Origin: Chimaeribacter californicus
GTDB lineage: Bacteria > Pseudomonadota > Gammaproteobacteria > Enterobacterales > Enterobacteriaceae
DNA length: 64,000 nt
Direction: 5' to 3'
Assembly (NCBI RefSeq): GCF_002858675.1
Contig: NZ_PJZF01000020.1
Location: forward strand, 1 to 64,000
How positions within the stretch are numbered: position 1 is the first letter of the stretch; each line of letters starts with the position of its first letter. The notes below the pieces were generated by a model. It was given only the letters and a program-made list of their open reading frames with translations, was not told the origin of the DNA and did not search any database. Made by a program: the position numbers and the translations under genes. Of the stretch, positions 37,018 to 45,601 are shown one piece after another.

Positions 37018-37671
37018 ATGACCTTTCGCAACGGCCTTACTTCGCTTCTTCGCCCTGAAGACTCCGTACTGGTGCTGATTGATCACCAGCCTTACCAACT
37101 CACCAATCTGAACAGCCACGATCCCCACCTGGTGGTCAACAACGCCACCGCTCTGGCGAAAGCCGCCAACGTCTTTGGGGTGCCGGCCATTCTGACCAGC
37201 GTGATTGCTGAACGCGGCGGCCTTATTTTTCCGCAAATCACGGACGTTTTCCCCGATCAGGAGGTGATAGATCGCACCTTCATCAACACCTGGGAAGATC
37301 CCAGGGTGGTGGAAGTGGTCAAGGCGACCGGCCGCAAACAGCTGATCATCGCCGGGCTGTGGACTGAAATCTGTGTCGCGATGCCCGCCATCCAGGCCGC
37401 CGGGGAGGGCTGGGATGTCACCGTCATCACCGATGCATCGGGTGCGGTGTCAGTCGAGGCGCATCAGGTAGCGATACAGCGCATGATCGCCGCCGGGGTT
37501 AATATGATGACCTGGCTGGCGCTGGCGGCGGAGTGGCAGCGTGACTGGGCCAGGGCGGAGAGTGCCGCAGAGCTGAATAAGGTGATCATTCAGCACGCAG
37601 CGGGCAGCGGCATTGCCTACTTATGGGAGCAGCAACTGCTCAACACCCCGGCACCGGCCAACGCACGCTGA
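37018..37671 (+). CDS. Isochorismatase-family hydrolase (YcaC-like)
   Basis: 217 residues. The cysteine-hydrolase triad is visible: Asp in VLIDHQPYQL, Lys in the ATGRKQLIIAGL segment and Cys in LWTEICVAMPA, with the family's cis-peptide block before it. YcaC-type enzymes are of uncertain substrate. GTAACAGAGGATGCATG provides an adequate ribosome site. It is followed 176 nt later by a LysR regulator on the same strand that may control it. Confidence 0.82.
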   Translation: MTFRNGLTSLLRPEDSVLVLIDHQPYQLTNLNSHDPHLVVNNATALAKAANVFGVPAILTSVIAERGGLIFPQITDVFPDQEVIDRTFINTWEDPRVVEVVKATGRKQLIIAGLWTEICVAMPAIQAAGEGWDVTVITDASGAVSVEAHQVAIQRMIAAGVNMMTWLALAAEWQRDWARAESAAELNKVIIQHAAGSGIAYLWEQQLLNTPAPANAR

Positions 37672-37847
37672 CAGCACAGAGGTCGGTGATGCAACACCGG
37701 CCTCATTTTCCTCGGCATAATCCCGCCCGGAACACCCTATCTTCGCTGGCAATAACGCTTAAAAAATGGACACCCCTGTCACGGCTGGTAATAATGGAGG
37801 CCGGTGGTTCCGCGCACCAGCCATGCCGCAACAGGGGGGAAGACCGT

Positions 37848-38720
37848 GTGGACATTGAGGATCTGCTTACCTTTGTAGAAGTCGCGGATGCGGGCGGGAT
37901 CTCGCCTGCGGCACGCAGGCTTAATGTCTCTAAATCCATCGTCAGCCGACGGCTTGCCCGGCTTGAAACGGAGCTGGGCATCCAGCTGCTGGCCCGCACC
38001 ACCCGGGGTGCCGCGCTCACGGAAGCAGGAAGCACGTTTCGGGATCATGCCGCCAGAGCGTGCGCCGAGATTGAAGCGGCAAGAGAAACCCTTCAGCCAG
38101 ACGGCGAGCTTTGTGGCCGTTTACGGGTGGCCGCCTCACTCTCTTTCGGCCCTGCGCACTTCGCCCCCGTGCTGGCGAAAATGGCGCTGGACCATCCGCG
38201 GCTCCATATTCATCTCTCCTTTAGCGACCGGTTTGTGGATCTCATTGCCGAAGGGTTTGATTGTGCGATCCGGGTGGGTTACCTGCCGGATTCCACCCTG
38301 ATGGCAAGGCGCGTCGGGCCGATTTACGGAAAACTCGTGGCAAGCCCGGGCTACATCAAGGCGCACGGCGCGCCTGAGCACCCCAGCGAGCTGGTGAACC
38401 ATCATGCGCTGATGCAGGGAACGGAAGCCTGGCAATTTATGGATGGCGGGAAGATCGTGACGGTAAACCCGCAGGGGCGTTTCAAAGCTGACAACGCGAC
38501 CGCCCTGGCCGCCGCCGCCATAGAGGGGCTCGGCATCGCCTGGCTCCCCGATGGCGTAACCCGCCCCCATGTAGCCTCGGGCGCACTGGTGCCGATAATG
38601 ACCTGCTACCCACCGCCCTCAGCCGGCGTCTATGTCGTCCGCCCGCCGGGTCAGCACCCCTCGCGAAAAGTCAGGGTGCTCACTGAGATGCTGATCGCGT
38701 GTTTTAAGGATTATGAGTAG
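37848..38720 (+). CDS. LysR-family transcriptional regulator
   Basis: 290 residues with an N-terminal HTH (AARRLNVSKSIVSRRLARLE) and a LysR substrate-binding domain (GRLRVAASLSFG...). The GTG at 37848 (VDIEDLLTFVEVADAGG) is chosen as start because AGGGGGGA precedes it and homology begins there; an upstream in-frame ATG at 37794 would add a non-conserved stretch. Probably regulates the neighbouring hydrolase; unproven. Confidence 0.85.
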   Translation: MDIEDLLTFVEVADAGGISPAARRLNVSKSIVSRRLARLETELGIQLLARTTRGAALTEAGSTFRDHAARACAEIEAARETLQPDGELCGRLRVAASLSFGPAHFAPVLAKMALDHPRLHIHLSFSDRFVDLIAEGFDCAIRVGYLPDSTLMARRVGPIYGKLVASPGYIKAHGAPEHPSELVNHHALMQGTEAWQFMDGGKIVTVNPQGRFKADNATALAAAAIEGLGIAWLPDGVTRPHVASGALVPIMTCYPPPSAGVYVVRPPGQHPSRKVRVLTEMLIACFKDYE

Positions 38721-38857
38721 GGGATGCCAGAAGCAGGCGTACATGATATCGCGCCATTATTTACAAATAGCAGATTGAGTGCTGAAGGATGGCCCAGTCG
38801 GCCGGTACAAATTATAGTGATTAATTAGGCCGTGTGAAAAGCAGTCAGGAATCAATA

Positions 38858-39322
38858 ATGGCACGAAGAACTGAGCTTAAAGGAATAGCAAATTCTCTTA
38901 ATGGAAGCTTTGTCAGTCGGAACAACGATTACAACGGATATTGGTCTATTGGCCAGTTAAAGCTATTTGCTATCGAAAGGCATCTTACTTCGGTGAGATT
39001 TACATTTCCAAGGCATAAGAGCAGCGCCAGCTTTGTTCTAATTGATAATATAGCGTGGCGCTACACGTATATGCTTGCAGACCTTCTTGCGAAACAACAG
39101 ATCCCTGACGCCTGGGTAAAAGAGGTGAGCATTACGATCGATTTCGACACGATTGATGAAGCTGCTCAGTCAGTTGACAGCACTGTACCAGGTAAGTCTT
39201 TCAAGTGTCTTTGCCAGATAATTGATGATAATGGCTGTTTTTACTCTTCAGTCATTTATGGCCGGTGTCTGCCTCATTCTACGGCGAGAGAATTGCGTTC
39301 GACCCGTCAACTATTCTCATAG
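38858..39322 (+). CDS. Hypothetical protein, C-terminus probably lost
   Basis: 154 residues, not recognised. It starts MARRTELKGIANSLNGSF with CAGGA before ATG 38858. AT-richer than the backbone. The predicted soluble protein ends in RELRSTRQLF, running into the antisense of a yajD relic, which suggests that its own 3' end was cut off when the two were joined. No membrane segment or motif is seen. Confidence 0.55.
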   Translation: MARRTELKGIANSLNGSFVSRNNDYNGYWSIGQLKLFAIERHLTSVRFTFPRHKSSASFVLIDNIAWRYTYMLADLLAKQQIPDAWVKEVSITIDFDTIDEAAQSVDSTVPGKSFKCLCQIIDDNGCFYSSVIYGRCLPHSTARELRSTRQLFS

Positions 39323-39562
39323 ATAGATCTCCAGATTTAAATCGGCAAAGAGGCTATAGGTCGCGGCCCCTACCTCTTTTTGCGCGTCTTCTCCTGCCAC
39401 CACGGTGGTGCCGTACTGGTCAGCTTCCGTGTACTTCGAGTGTTCATGACAATAGAGACACAATCACGCCCCGTTACTGCCGTCTTCCGGGTTATTGGTA
39501 TGGTCGTGATCGATATGGTGAACCGTTAATTCGCGCAGGTTCGAGTAAACGAACTCCCGTGA
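39318..39562 (-). pseudogene. yajD: yajD remnant (HNH nuclease)
   Basis: On the minus strand SREFVYSNLRELTVHHIDHD, then HTNNPEDGSN and LCLYCHEHSKYTEADQYGTT, match E. coli YajD almost residue for residue. The 5' third is missing (a TAA stands before SRE), an in-frame TGA and a small deletion interrupt the segment between NPEDGSN and LCLYC, and the C-terminus diverges after FADL. The HNH core histidines are there but no full product can be made. Confidence 0.85.
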
Positions 39563-39599
39563 TTAGCGCCTACATAGCCTCGGATAGAGTGCAGGCGAA

Positions 39600-41180
39600 T
39601 CATTCCTTTTGCTCGCGCACATCCTCCCAGCTTAAATCAAAACGCATGAGGTATTTGCGCAACCGATCCGCATCGTTTGGCTGCTTTTTCTGCTGCCGGG
39701 AGATAGCGAAGAGTTTACGGCCCGCTTCTGAAAGCGAGGTTGAACGCCGGCAAACATCAATAACCGTTTCTAGCTGCTTTTGATCAAACAGATCGATCTC
39801 ATTCTCAAGCGGCAATGTCACGAAAGGTTTCCCTTTTGTATGCCAGTTTGCCTGCAAACGGGCGATCTCTTCATCCACCAGCGCTACTGTAATGCGTCCG
39901 TTTTCTGCCAATGTTGCCATCCGCGCTACGCTGGCACCAAGTTCGCGAAAGTTGCCCCGCCAGGCAGCCTCACCTGAGTTCGCGAAACGGATGTAATGGG
40001 CGCGCGCATCTTTATCGAAGCGCACCTGGCTCTGCTGGTCACGCATGAAGCGCTGAAGTTCGTAATCAACGTTAGGTTCAATGTCTTCCCGGCGCTCGGC
40101 AAGACCCGGCAGATTGAATGTCCACATATTGATGCGCGCATACAAATCTTCTCGAAAGCGCCCCTCACTTACCCACTGATGCATATCCCGGTGCGTGCCG
40201 GCGATCAACTGAAAATTACTGCTGACTTCACGGTCTGCACCAAACGGGAAGAAGCGCTTCTCTTCAATCGCACGCAGCAGCATAGCTTGTTCATCAAGAC
40301 CCAGCTCCGCGATTTCATCGAGAAAAAGAATGCCGCCATCAGCCTCACGCAATAAGCCCGTGCGTGCAGACAATGCACCTGTAAACGCCCCTTTAGCATG
40401 GCCAAACAGCGTTGACATAGCGTTATCACCGCGCAGCGTAGCGCAGTTAACGGCGACAAATTTTCCTTTGACCTGATGACGAGACTGACGTAACTGAAAG
40501 ATCCGCTCTGCCAGAAACGATTTTCCCGCCCCCGTTGGCCCCGTTAAAAGCATGGGGGCATTCGATCGCTGCGCCACGCGTTCGATTTGTTCGATAAGCG
40601 CATTAAATCTGGGATTACGGGTGTCGATACCTGATTTAAGAAATGAAACCGAACTCTGCTGCTCATGCTGAAAGCGGCTGGTTAACGTGGCATAGCGACT
40701 TAAATCCAGATCAATGACCGAATACACGCCTTCTGGTGTCACTTCGCCCTTTGGTCCTGGCCCGGTCTGTAACAGGCTGGCTGGGAGGTAACGCGCTTCT
40801 GTCAGCAGAAACCAGCAAATCTGCGCCACATGAGTACCGGTGGTGATGTGCACCAGATACTCTTCGTTCTCGGTATCGAACGGGTAACGGCTGGCGAAAT
40901 CAAGAAATGCACTGTAAACCTCTTCGAAATCCCAGGGATCGGTAAGGCTGACGGCATGCGGTACAACCCGCGTTTGCGGTGATACCTCCCCAATGTCCTC
41001 TACCAACCGTTCCGCCAGGCTTATGTCGTGCGGTTGGTGCAACAACTCGAAGCGGTCAATAGGTAAATCCTCGTGCTGGCATAGTGCCACGCTGGGGCGC
41101 CATTTGGTCCAGCGATGCTGACGCTTACCCCGCCTGTCAAGTTGAGTTCCCAGAACACCGATGACGACACGTTTTTTCAT
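39600..41180 (-). CDS. rtcR: Sigma-54-dependent regulator RtcR
   Basis: 526 residues (E. coli 532). An N-terminal CARF-like ligand domain (to about 180), an AAA+ domain with Walker A (GPTGAGKS) and the sigma-54 loop GAFTGA (about 270), and a C-terminal HTH (TSLSEAGRKLFAISRQQ). RtcR activates the rtc RNA-repair genes in response to RNA-end signals. It is divergent from the truncated rtcB and a matching sigma-54 promoter, and looks intact. Confidence 0.94.
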   Translation of the reverse strand: MKKRVVIGVLGTQLDRRGKRQHRWTKWRPSVALCQHEDLPIDRFELLHQPHDISLAERLVEDIGEVSPQTRVVPHAVSLTDPWDFEEVYSAFLDFASRYPFDTENEEYLVHITTGTHVAQICWFLLTEARYLPASLLQTGPGPKGEVTPEGVYSVIDLDLSRYATLTSRFQHEQQSSVSFLKSGIDTRNPRFNALIEQIERVAQRSNAPMLLTGPTGAGKSFLAERIFQLRQSRHQVKGKFVAVNCATLRGDNAMSTLFGHAKGAFTGALSARTGLLREADGGILFLDEIAELGLDEQAMLLRAIEEKRFFPFGADREVSSNFQLIAGTHRDMHQWVSEGRFREDLYARINMWTFNLPGLAERREDIEPNVDYELQRFMRDQQSQVRFDKDARAHYIRFANSGEAAWRGNFRELGASVARMATLAENGRITVALVDEEIARLQANWHTKGKPFVTLPLENEIDLFDQKQLETVIDVCRRSTSLSEAGRKLFAISRQQKKQPNDADRLRKYLMRFDLSWEDVREQKE

Positions 41181-41314
41181 TAGTTATCCTTTGAGATAAA
41201 TCCTTATCTAATAAGATAAGAATATCCCTTCCAATTCTTCATGGCAAATTACGGGTTTAAATAAATAATTTTATAAATCATTGGCTTAATTAATTTTGCT
41301 GTGAAATGTAATGA

Positions 41315-41331
41315 TTGGCACGCCATTCGCT
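41315..41331 (+). promoter_or_regulatory. Sigma-54 promoter of the rtcB-rlaP operon
   Basis: TTGGCACGCCATTCGCT matches TTGGCACG-N4-TTGCA with one change in the -12 element; GG (41317) and GC (41329) are 12 bp apart. It is 46 nt before the truncated rtcB and divergent from rtcR, the normal arrangement. Confidence 0.75.
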
Positions 41332-41376
41332 ATGTATATAAAACCGCTATAAAAATCACTATGACAAACGAAAAAA

Positions 41377-41694
41377 ATGAAACCTCAATTTGAAATACTG
41401 AATTCTCTCTCGGGTGGGCCGATAAAAATGTGGACGCACGGTGTGCCGGTGGAACCTGAAGCCAGACAGCAACGGCTTAACACGACCAACATGCCATTTA
41501 TCTTTAAGCATGTAGCAGTCATGCCCGATGTACATCTTGGTAAAGGCTCAACGATTGGCAGTGTGATCCCGACGCTGGGTGCCATCATCCCGGCGGCAGT
41601 AGGCGTAGACATTGGCTGCGGCATGATTGCAGCGCAATCTTCTCTGGTTGAGATCGTTCACACGCTACGCCAGGTCGTGTGCGTAAAAGGATAA
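41377..41694 (+). pseudogene. rtcB: rtcB with large in-frame internal deletion
   Basis: A 105-codon frame made of the first about 84 residues of RNA ligase RtcB (MPFIFKHVAVMPDVHLGKGS, ending VGVDIGCGM) joined directly to the last about 20 (AAQSSLVEIVHTLRQVVCVKG). E. coli RtcB has 408 residues, so about 300 residues including the guanylylated His and most metal-binding His are gone. The frame is kept through to the native stop. The peptide cannot ligate RNA, but translation into the downstream rlaP gene (13-nt gap) is preserved. Confidence 0.9.
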
Positions 41695-41707
41695 AAGGAA
41701 GAGCAGG

Positions 41708-42511
41708 ATGAACATAGAAACGGGATTACACGGCGTTGATGAGGCGATGCGCGCCCGCGTTTGCGGCGTCCTGGAGCACATTGAAGCTGAACACGACGTA
41801 CGTGTGTTGTTTGCCTGTGAATCAGGCAGCCGTGGCTGGGGCTTTGCCTCACCGGACAGTGATTATGATGTGCGTTTTATCTACGTGCATAAACCTGAGT
41901 GGTACCTGCGCGTTGAATCGCCGCGTGACGTTATCGAAAAACCAATCGATGCCGAACTCGACGTTTGCGGCTGGGAGTGGCGAAAAGCACTGGGTCTTTT
42001 AAAGCGCGCCAACCCCACGCTAAACGACTGGCTGGATTCGCCAATCATATACCGGCAGAACGACGACATAATGGCGCGTGTGAATGCTATCAGCGATCGT
42101 TTCTTTTCACCGGAGCGGGCGCGCTGGCACTACCGGTCTATGGCGCACAAAAACTTTCGTCATTATCTGCAAGGCGACGAAGTCAGGCTGAAAAAGTATT
42201 TTTATGTTCTGCGCCCTTTGCTGGCGGTGCGCTGGATAGAAGCGGGTAAAGGCGCGCCGCCCATGCGCTTTGATCAACTGCTTCAGGGAACGGTAGAGGA
42301 AGGCCCGTTACTGCAGGACATCGTGGCGTTGCTTACCGCCAAACAACGCGCCGGTGAAGCACAATACGGGCCTCGCCGGCCAGTCCTGCATGCCTTCATA
42401 GAGGCTGAACTGACCCGTACTGACGCGGCGCTCACCCCGTCGCCCAACAAGCGCGATGACGCGTTACTCGATGCACTGCTATTTGAAACGGTGCTGGGAA
42501 ATCACGTTTAA
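41708..42511 (+). CDS. RlaP-type nucleotidyltransferase (RNA-repair pol-beta family)
   Basis: 267 residues. The pol-beta motif FACESGSRGWGFASPDSDYD carries G-S and the two catalytic Asp (DSDYDVRF). The C-terminal helical part (MAHKNFRHYL, VRLKKYFYVLRPLLAV) fits the RlaP/YcgL family, named for its genomic link with RNA ligases. It is second in the RtcR-controlled operon; AGGAAGAG precedes ATG. Its substrate is not known. It is intact while its ligase partner is not. Confidence 0.82.
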   Translation: MNIETGLHGVDEAMRARVCGVLEHIEAEHDVRVLFACESGSRGWGFASPDSDYDVRFIYVHKPEWYLRVESPRDVIEKPIDAELDVCGWEWRKALGLLKRANPTLNDWLDSPIIYRQNDDIMARVNAISDRFFSPERARWHYRSMAHKNFRHYLQGDEVRLKKYFYVLRPLLAVRWIEAGKGAPPMRFDQLLQGTVEEGPLLQDIVALLTAKQRAGEAQYGPRRPVLHAFIEAELTRTDAALTPSPNKRDDALLDALLFETVLGNHV

Positions 42512-42523
42512 CAGGGAATGGAT

Positions 42524-44104
42524 ATGAAAAGTTGGTTTAACAGGTTACTGGGCAAAAGCCCACAACATACCTTTCCGGTGGTATGGGATGCACAGCTGCC
42601 ATCGATCTATGCACGTCTTGAGCAAACCTATGATCAGCCACAACCGCTGGCATGGGATAACAGCCTATTAGAGGCTCAGCCGTTAGGTGACTTGGATGAA
42701 GCGTTCTGGGCACCCGGTGCGCTTGAAGGCACGATGATTTACCACTTTGGTGTCGGTAGCGATGGTCCGGGCGCAGAGGAAATTCTGTCTGCGTTGCAGC
42801 AGGCGCTCGCAAAACCGGGCTTCAAGACAATGCAGGTGCTGTATGACTTAATAAATCAGGATTCCCTTCTGCATTACATCGATGACCTGATGAAAGCCAT
42901 CCCTGAGTCCCGGGGCCTGCGGGCGGATCAGCTCCATGAGCTGGTGTTATTGCTGAGCACCCAAAGCCCGCATCCTAATGCGGTAAAGTTTGCCATGGCT
43001 ATGATGGCCTTCTTTCCACAACAGCGCAGTGTGGAAGTGTTGAAAGTGCTGGCGCGCCATGATGAGTTTACGCTCTATGCTGTTGTCGCACTGCGTTCCA
43101 TGGTTGAGCCGGAGCAGTATGCCGATATCTGGTTTGCCATGGCGCTGCGGGTTAACGGCTGGGGGCGCATTCATCTGATGGAACGTATGCCATACACACT
43201 GGATGAAACGATCTGTAGTTGGTTGTTGCGCGAGGGCTTCGCCAATTCAGTGATGAATGAATACACCGCGGTGAACTGTGCAGTCCACGGCAGGCTGGTC
43301 GATGCGCTGGCATCGGAACATGACGATGCCCTTCTGCTGGGGGCAGCGGAAATGATTTATGCGCTGTTAAATGGGGGGCCGGTTCCCGGTATGTCAGCCT
43401 ATGACGATGGCGCGAAGGCCTGTTGGCGTTATTTGCAAAACGTCCTGGCATATCTGCCCGCTCATCCGCTGCACTACCTCACTGCCAAACGTATCAGGGA
43501 GTGGGCACAGAGTGAAAAATCATTGGAACCGGCTCTCTCCTCGCAGCTGGTGGCAACAAGCGCCGAGGTGCTGGCGTTAACGATTTGGGGGGACGTTACC
43601 GCACAGGCGTTGGCGGGTGAAGAAGGTTACGCGTTCCATCTTGCTGTTGACGTATGCCGCGATCGTCAAGAGGATCCCTTTCCTGCACTCTTTGCACGCC
43701 AGCGCAATAATCCTGAGTCATCGCTCTGGTACTACCTGATGCAGACAGAGGATGCATACCAGGCCAGCCAGGTATGCAATCTGGCAGAAGCACAGTTTGA
43801 TCTTAAGGCGATCGCGAGTGGGCCGACAATGAGCAGCGGCATGGGGCCAAAATGGAATTCTCAACGCCAGCTGGATTTGGTATTACAGGAATTAAAACGC
43901 TTCCCGGAAATGGGATGGCCTTTACTTAAGGCCGCACTGCAAAGCCCAGTGGTAAGTAACCGTCACATGGCGATGAATGCCCTCGAAGTGTGGCCGCTTG
44001 ATAGCCTGTCGGTTCACCGTCAGTACCTGGAAGAATGTGTTGAGCGCGAACCTCACGAAGAGGTGCAGCAGCGTTTGAAGAGTCTGTGCAACCGAATGAT
44101 GTAA
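42524..44104 (+). CDS. Large helical-repeat protein in the rtc operon
   Basis: 526 residues, predicted all-alpha with HEAT-like spacing (e.g. NAVKFAMAMMAFFPQQRSVE, VLKVLARHDEFTLYAVVALR, HMAMNALEVWPL). No catalytic motif or membrane segment is visible. ATG 42524 is chosen because AGGG lies 7 nt upstream; ATG 42518 is too close. Begins about 12 nt after the nucleotidyltransferase and ends at a strong terminator, so it is the third gene of the sigma-54 operon. Function unknown; a scaffold role is only a guess. Confidence 0.7.
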   Translation: MKSWFNRLLGKSPQHTFPVVWDAQLPSIYARLEQTYDQPQPLAWDNSLLEAQPLGDLDEAFWAPGALEGTMIYHFGVGSDGPGAEEILSALQQALAKPGFKTMQVLYDLINQDSLLHYIDDLMKAIPESRGLRADQLHELVLLLSTQSPHPNAVKFAMAMMAFFPQQRSVEVLKVLARHDEFTLYAVVALRSMVEPEQYADIWFAMALRVNGWGRIHLMERMPYTLDETICSWLLREGFANSVMNEYTAVNCAVHGRLVDALASEHDDALLLGAAEMIYALLNGGPVPGMSAYDDGAKACWRYLQNVLAYLPAHPLHYLTAKRIREWAQSEKSLEPALSSQLVATSAEVLALTIWGDVTAQALAGEEGYAFHLAVDVCRDRQEDPFPALFARQRNNPESSLWYYLMQTEDAYQASQVCNLAEAQFDLKAIASGPTMSSGMGPKWNSQRQLDLVLQELKRFPEMGWPLLKAALQSPVVSNRHMAMNALEVWPLDSLSVHRQYLEECVEREPHEEVQQRLKSLCNRMM

Positions 44105-44122
44105 GGCTACCCGCAGTAATGC

Positions 44123-44145
44123 AAAACCCGCTTTTCGCGGGTTTT
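44123..44145 (+). terminator. Rho-independent terminator of the rtc operon
   Basis: AAAACCCGC-TTTTC-GCGGGTTTT is a perfect 9-bp stem with a T-tract, 19 nt after the helical-repeat gene. Confidence 0.9.
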
Positions 44146-44207
44146 CACATCCTCTGAAAAATTCACCCATCGCATCATCCTATTCATGACCCGTAACGGC
44201 CCATCCG

Positions 44208-44558
44208 CTAATCACTTGCATACTCAATATCCTCCAGGTCTGAACAACGTAGCATCGCGAAATATTGCCGGTCAGGTTCAGAAGAAATACGCAAGGGGGC
44301 CAGTACAGACGTAGGCCCTATCTGAATAGCCTCTCTATCTACATAGAGGTTTGAAGGAACCAGATGAAATTGATTAAAAATACGCTTGTCAGGATGCGTC
44401 ACATCAGCCACTACCGCATCGATTACCTCTGCACGCGTCAGGGTCTTGCATGCCTTCACATCAGCCTGATAGCCAATCGCATAACCAATGAAACCATCTA
44501 AAACGAGTACGCAGGTAAGGGCCACCATGCCAATACCGATTTTACCAATAAGCTTCAT
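44208..44558 (-). CDS. Small membrane-anchored hypothetical protein
   Basis: 116 residues. One N-terminal membrane helix (IGMVALTCVLVLDGFIGYAIG), a probable periplasmic domain with two Cys (KACKT, MLRCSD) and a C-terminal block LAPLRISSEPDRQYFAMLRC. Not recognised. AGGGAA precedes the ATG at 44558. Part of its coding sequence is repeated at 45385-45411. Confidence 0.6.
   Translation of the reverse strand: MKLIGKIGIGMVALTCVLVLDGFIGYAIGYQADVKACKTLTRAEVIDAVVADVTHPDKRIFNQFHLVPSNLYVDREAIQIGPTSVLAPLRISSEPDRQYFAMLRCSDLEDIEYASD
44275..44301 (-). repeat. 27-bp repeat, copy inside the hypothetical gene
   Basis: This 27-nt stretch, coding for APLRISSEP in the membrane-anchored protein, recurs exactly at 45385-45411 in the same orientation, outside any credible gene. 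Confidence 0.85.
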
Positions 44559-44781
44559 CAAACGTTCCCTGTCCTGCGTGTGTTTGCCTTCTGCGCGCCT
44601 GCTCTCTCGGGGCGCAGCCGAGCAAATGCGGATGATACGCCAATATGCTAAGGAGCATTATCGGACCAGGAAAGACCGCGATGTAATCACTCCTGACCGC
44701 CATGTGCCGGAAGCGCACGTTGGCGCTTTAAGCTCACTGCATAAATGCGTCAAATAAACGCTATAGTGGACGGATTTATTA

Positions 44782-45186
44782 TTAGTAAAACTCGTCTTTA
44801 TGTTGGTATCTGTATTCTTGAGTTATTCCTGTGTATCCATATGAGGCAGCTTTACAATCGATGATATGAACATTTGACTGAGGATGTAAGTTACCAATGA
44901 TTTGTTCCATAGCGTTATAAATTGCCTTTTGGTAAGCCGTTTTTTGATCTTTACTGCATGTTTCATCCACGACAGTAACTTCAAGTCTAAATGAGTTTTT
45001 CCCCCATTCAGCCAAGCTCTTACCGTCAATGAACCAGTCGTCATTATCTACATGTCTGACTATGACCATGGTTTCAAAGCTGTTTTTCTTCAATATATTG
45101 CATGTGATTTGAGTGGCTAAATGCACGCACTCTCTCGTCAACTTTTGGTCCTTGTAGCCAGATAATGTCAGAGTTATTCCAGGCAT
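44782..45186 (-). CDS. Tautomerase-superfamily protein (4-OT-like)
   Basis: 134 residues. Met is followed by Pro (MPGITLTLSGY), so the mature N-terminal Pro could act as the catalytic base of the 4-oxalocrotonate tautomerase superfamily; the beta-alpha-beta layout (VIVRHVDNDDWFIDG, LEVTVVDE) fits. AAGGATAA precedes the ATG. AT-rich, not in an operon, substrate unknown. Confidence 0.65.
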   Translation of the reverse strand: MPGITLTLSGYKDQKLTRECVHLATQITCNILKKNSFETMVIVRHVDNDDWFIDGKSLAEWGKNSFRLEVTVVDETCSKDQKTAYQKAIYNAMEQIIGNLHPQSNVHIIDCKAASYGYTGITQEYRYQHKDEFY

Positions 45187-45384
45187 GATTTATCCTTAAA
45201 AAAATTATTACTCAATGTGATTATTACAATCATGGCGGCATATTTTGGGTTAACAAGAATAGATTATAAATACTGCACAATCCAAAACCTGAGCGCAATA
45301 TTATATCCGCTTTTTGTTCATAGCAGACCCGCTGCCGCGCCCGTCTTACACACAGTAAGCTGACCCTGTGCCGTAACTAATAGG

Positions 45385-45411
45385 GGTTCAGAAGAAATAC
45401 GCAAGGGGGCC
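45385..45411 (-). repeat. 27-bp repeat, orphan copy in non-coding stretch
   Basis: Exact copy of 44275-44301. The surrounding 415-nt gap (45187-45601) holds an AT-rich left part, this copy, and a GC-rich right part with no gene that I can support; it may be a relic of a second copy of the membrane-anchored gene. Confidence 0.8.
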
Positions 45412-45601
45412 GCAGCCCTGCCTGCCATGTACCAGCCGCAACCCCCCATCCACTGCTCCTGCTCCCCCTCCCACACACGCGACGCCCGCCGCCGATCGCC
45501 CCCAAACCCGGGCCGCGCCGGGGGCAGGGCCGGCAACCTGGTACAACCTCAAAAATTACAGGTATAATCCTACGCATTATCCAACGGGTTCAGATACGAA
45601 A

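Noticed and set aside
39500..39560. Possible attachment-site repeat of the tRNA 3' end (GGTTCGA...)
   Set aside because: The short match GGTTCGA belongs to the yajD relic and the similarity does not extend to the rest of the tRNA end.
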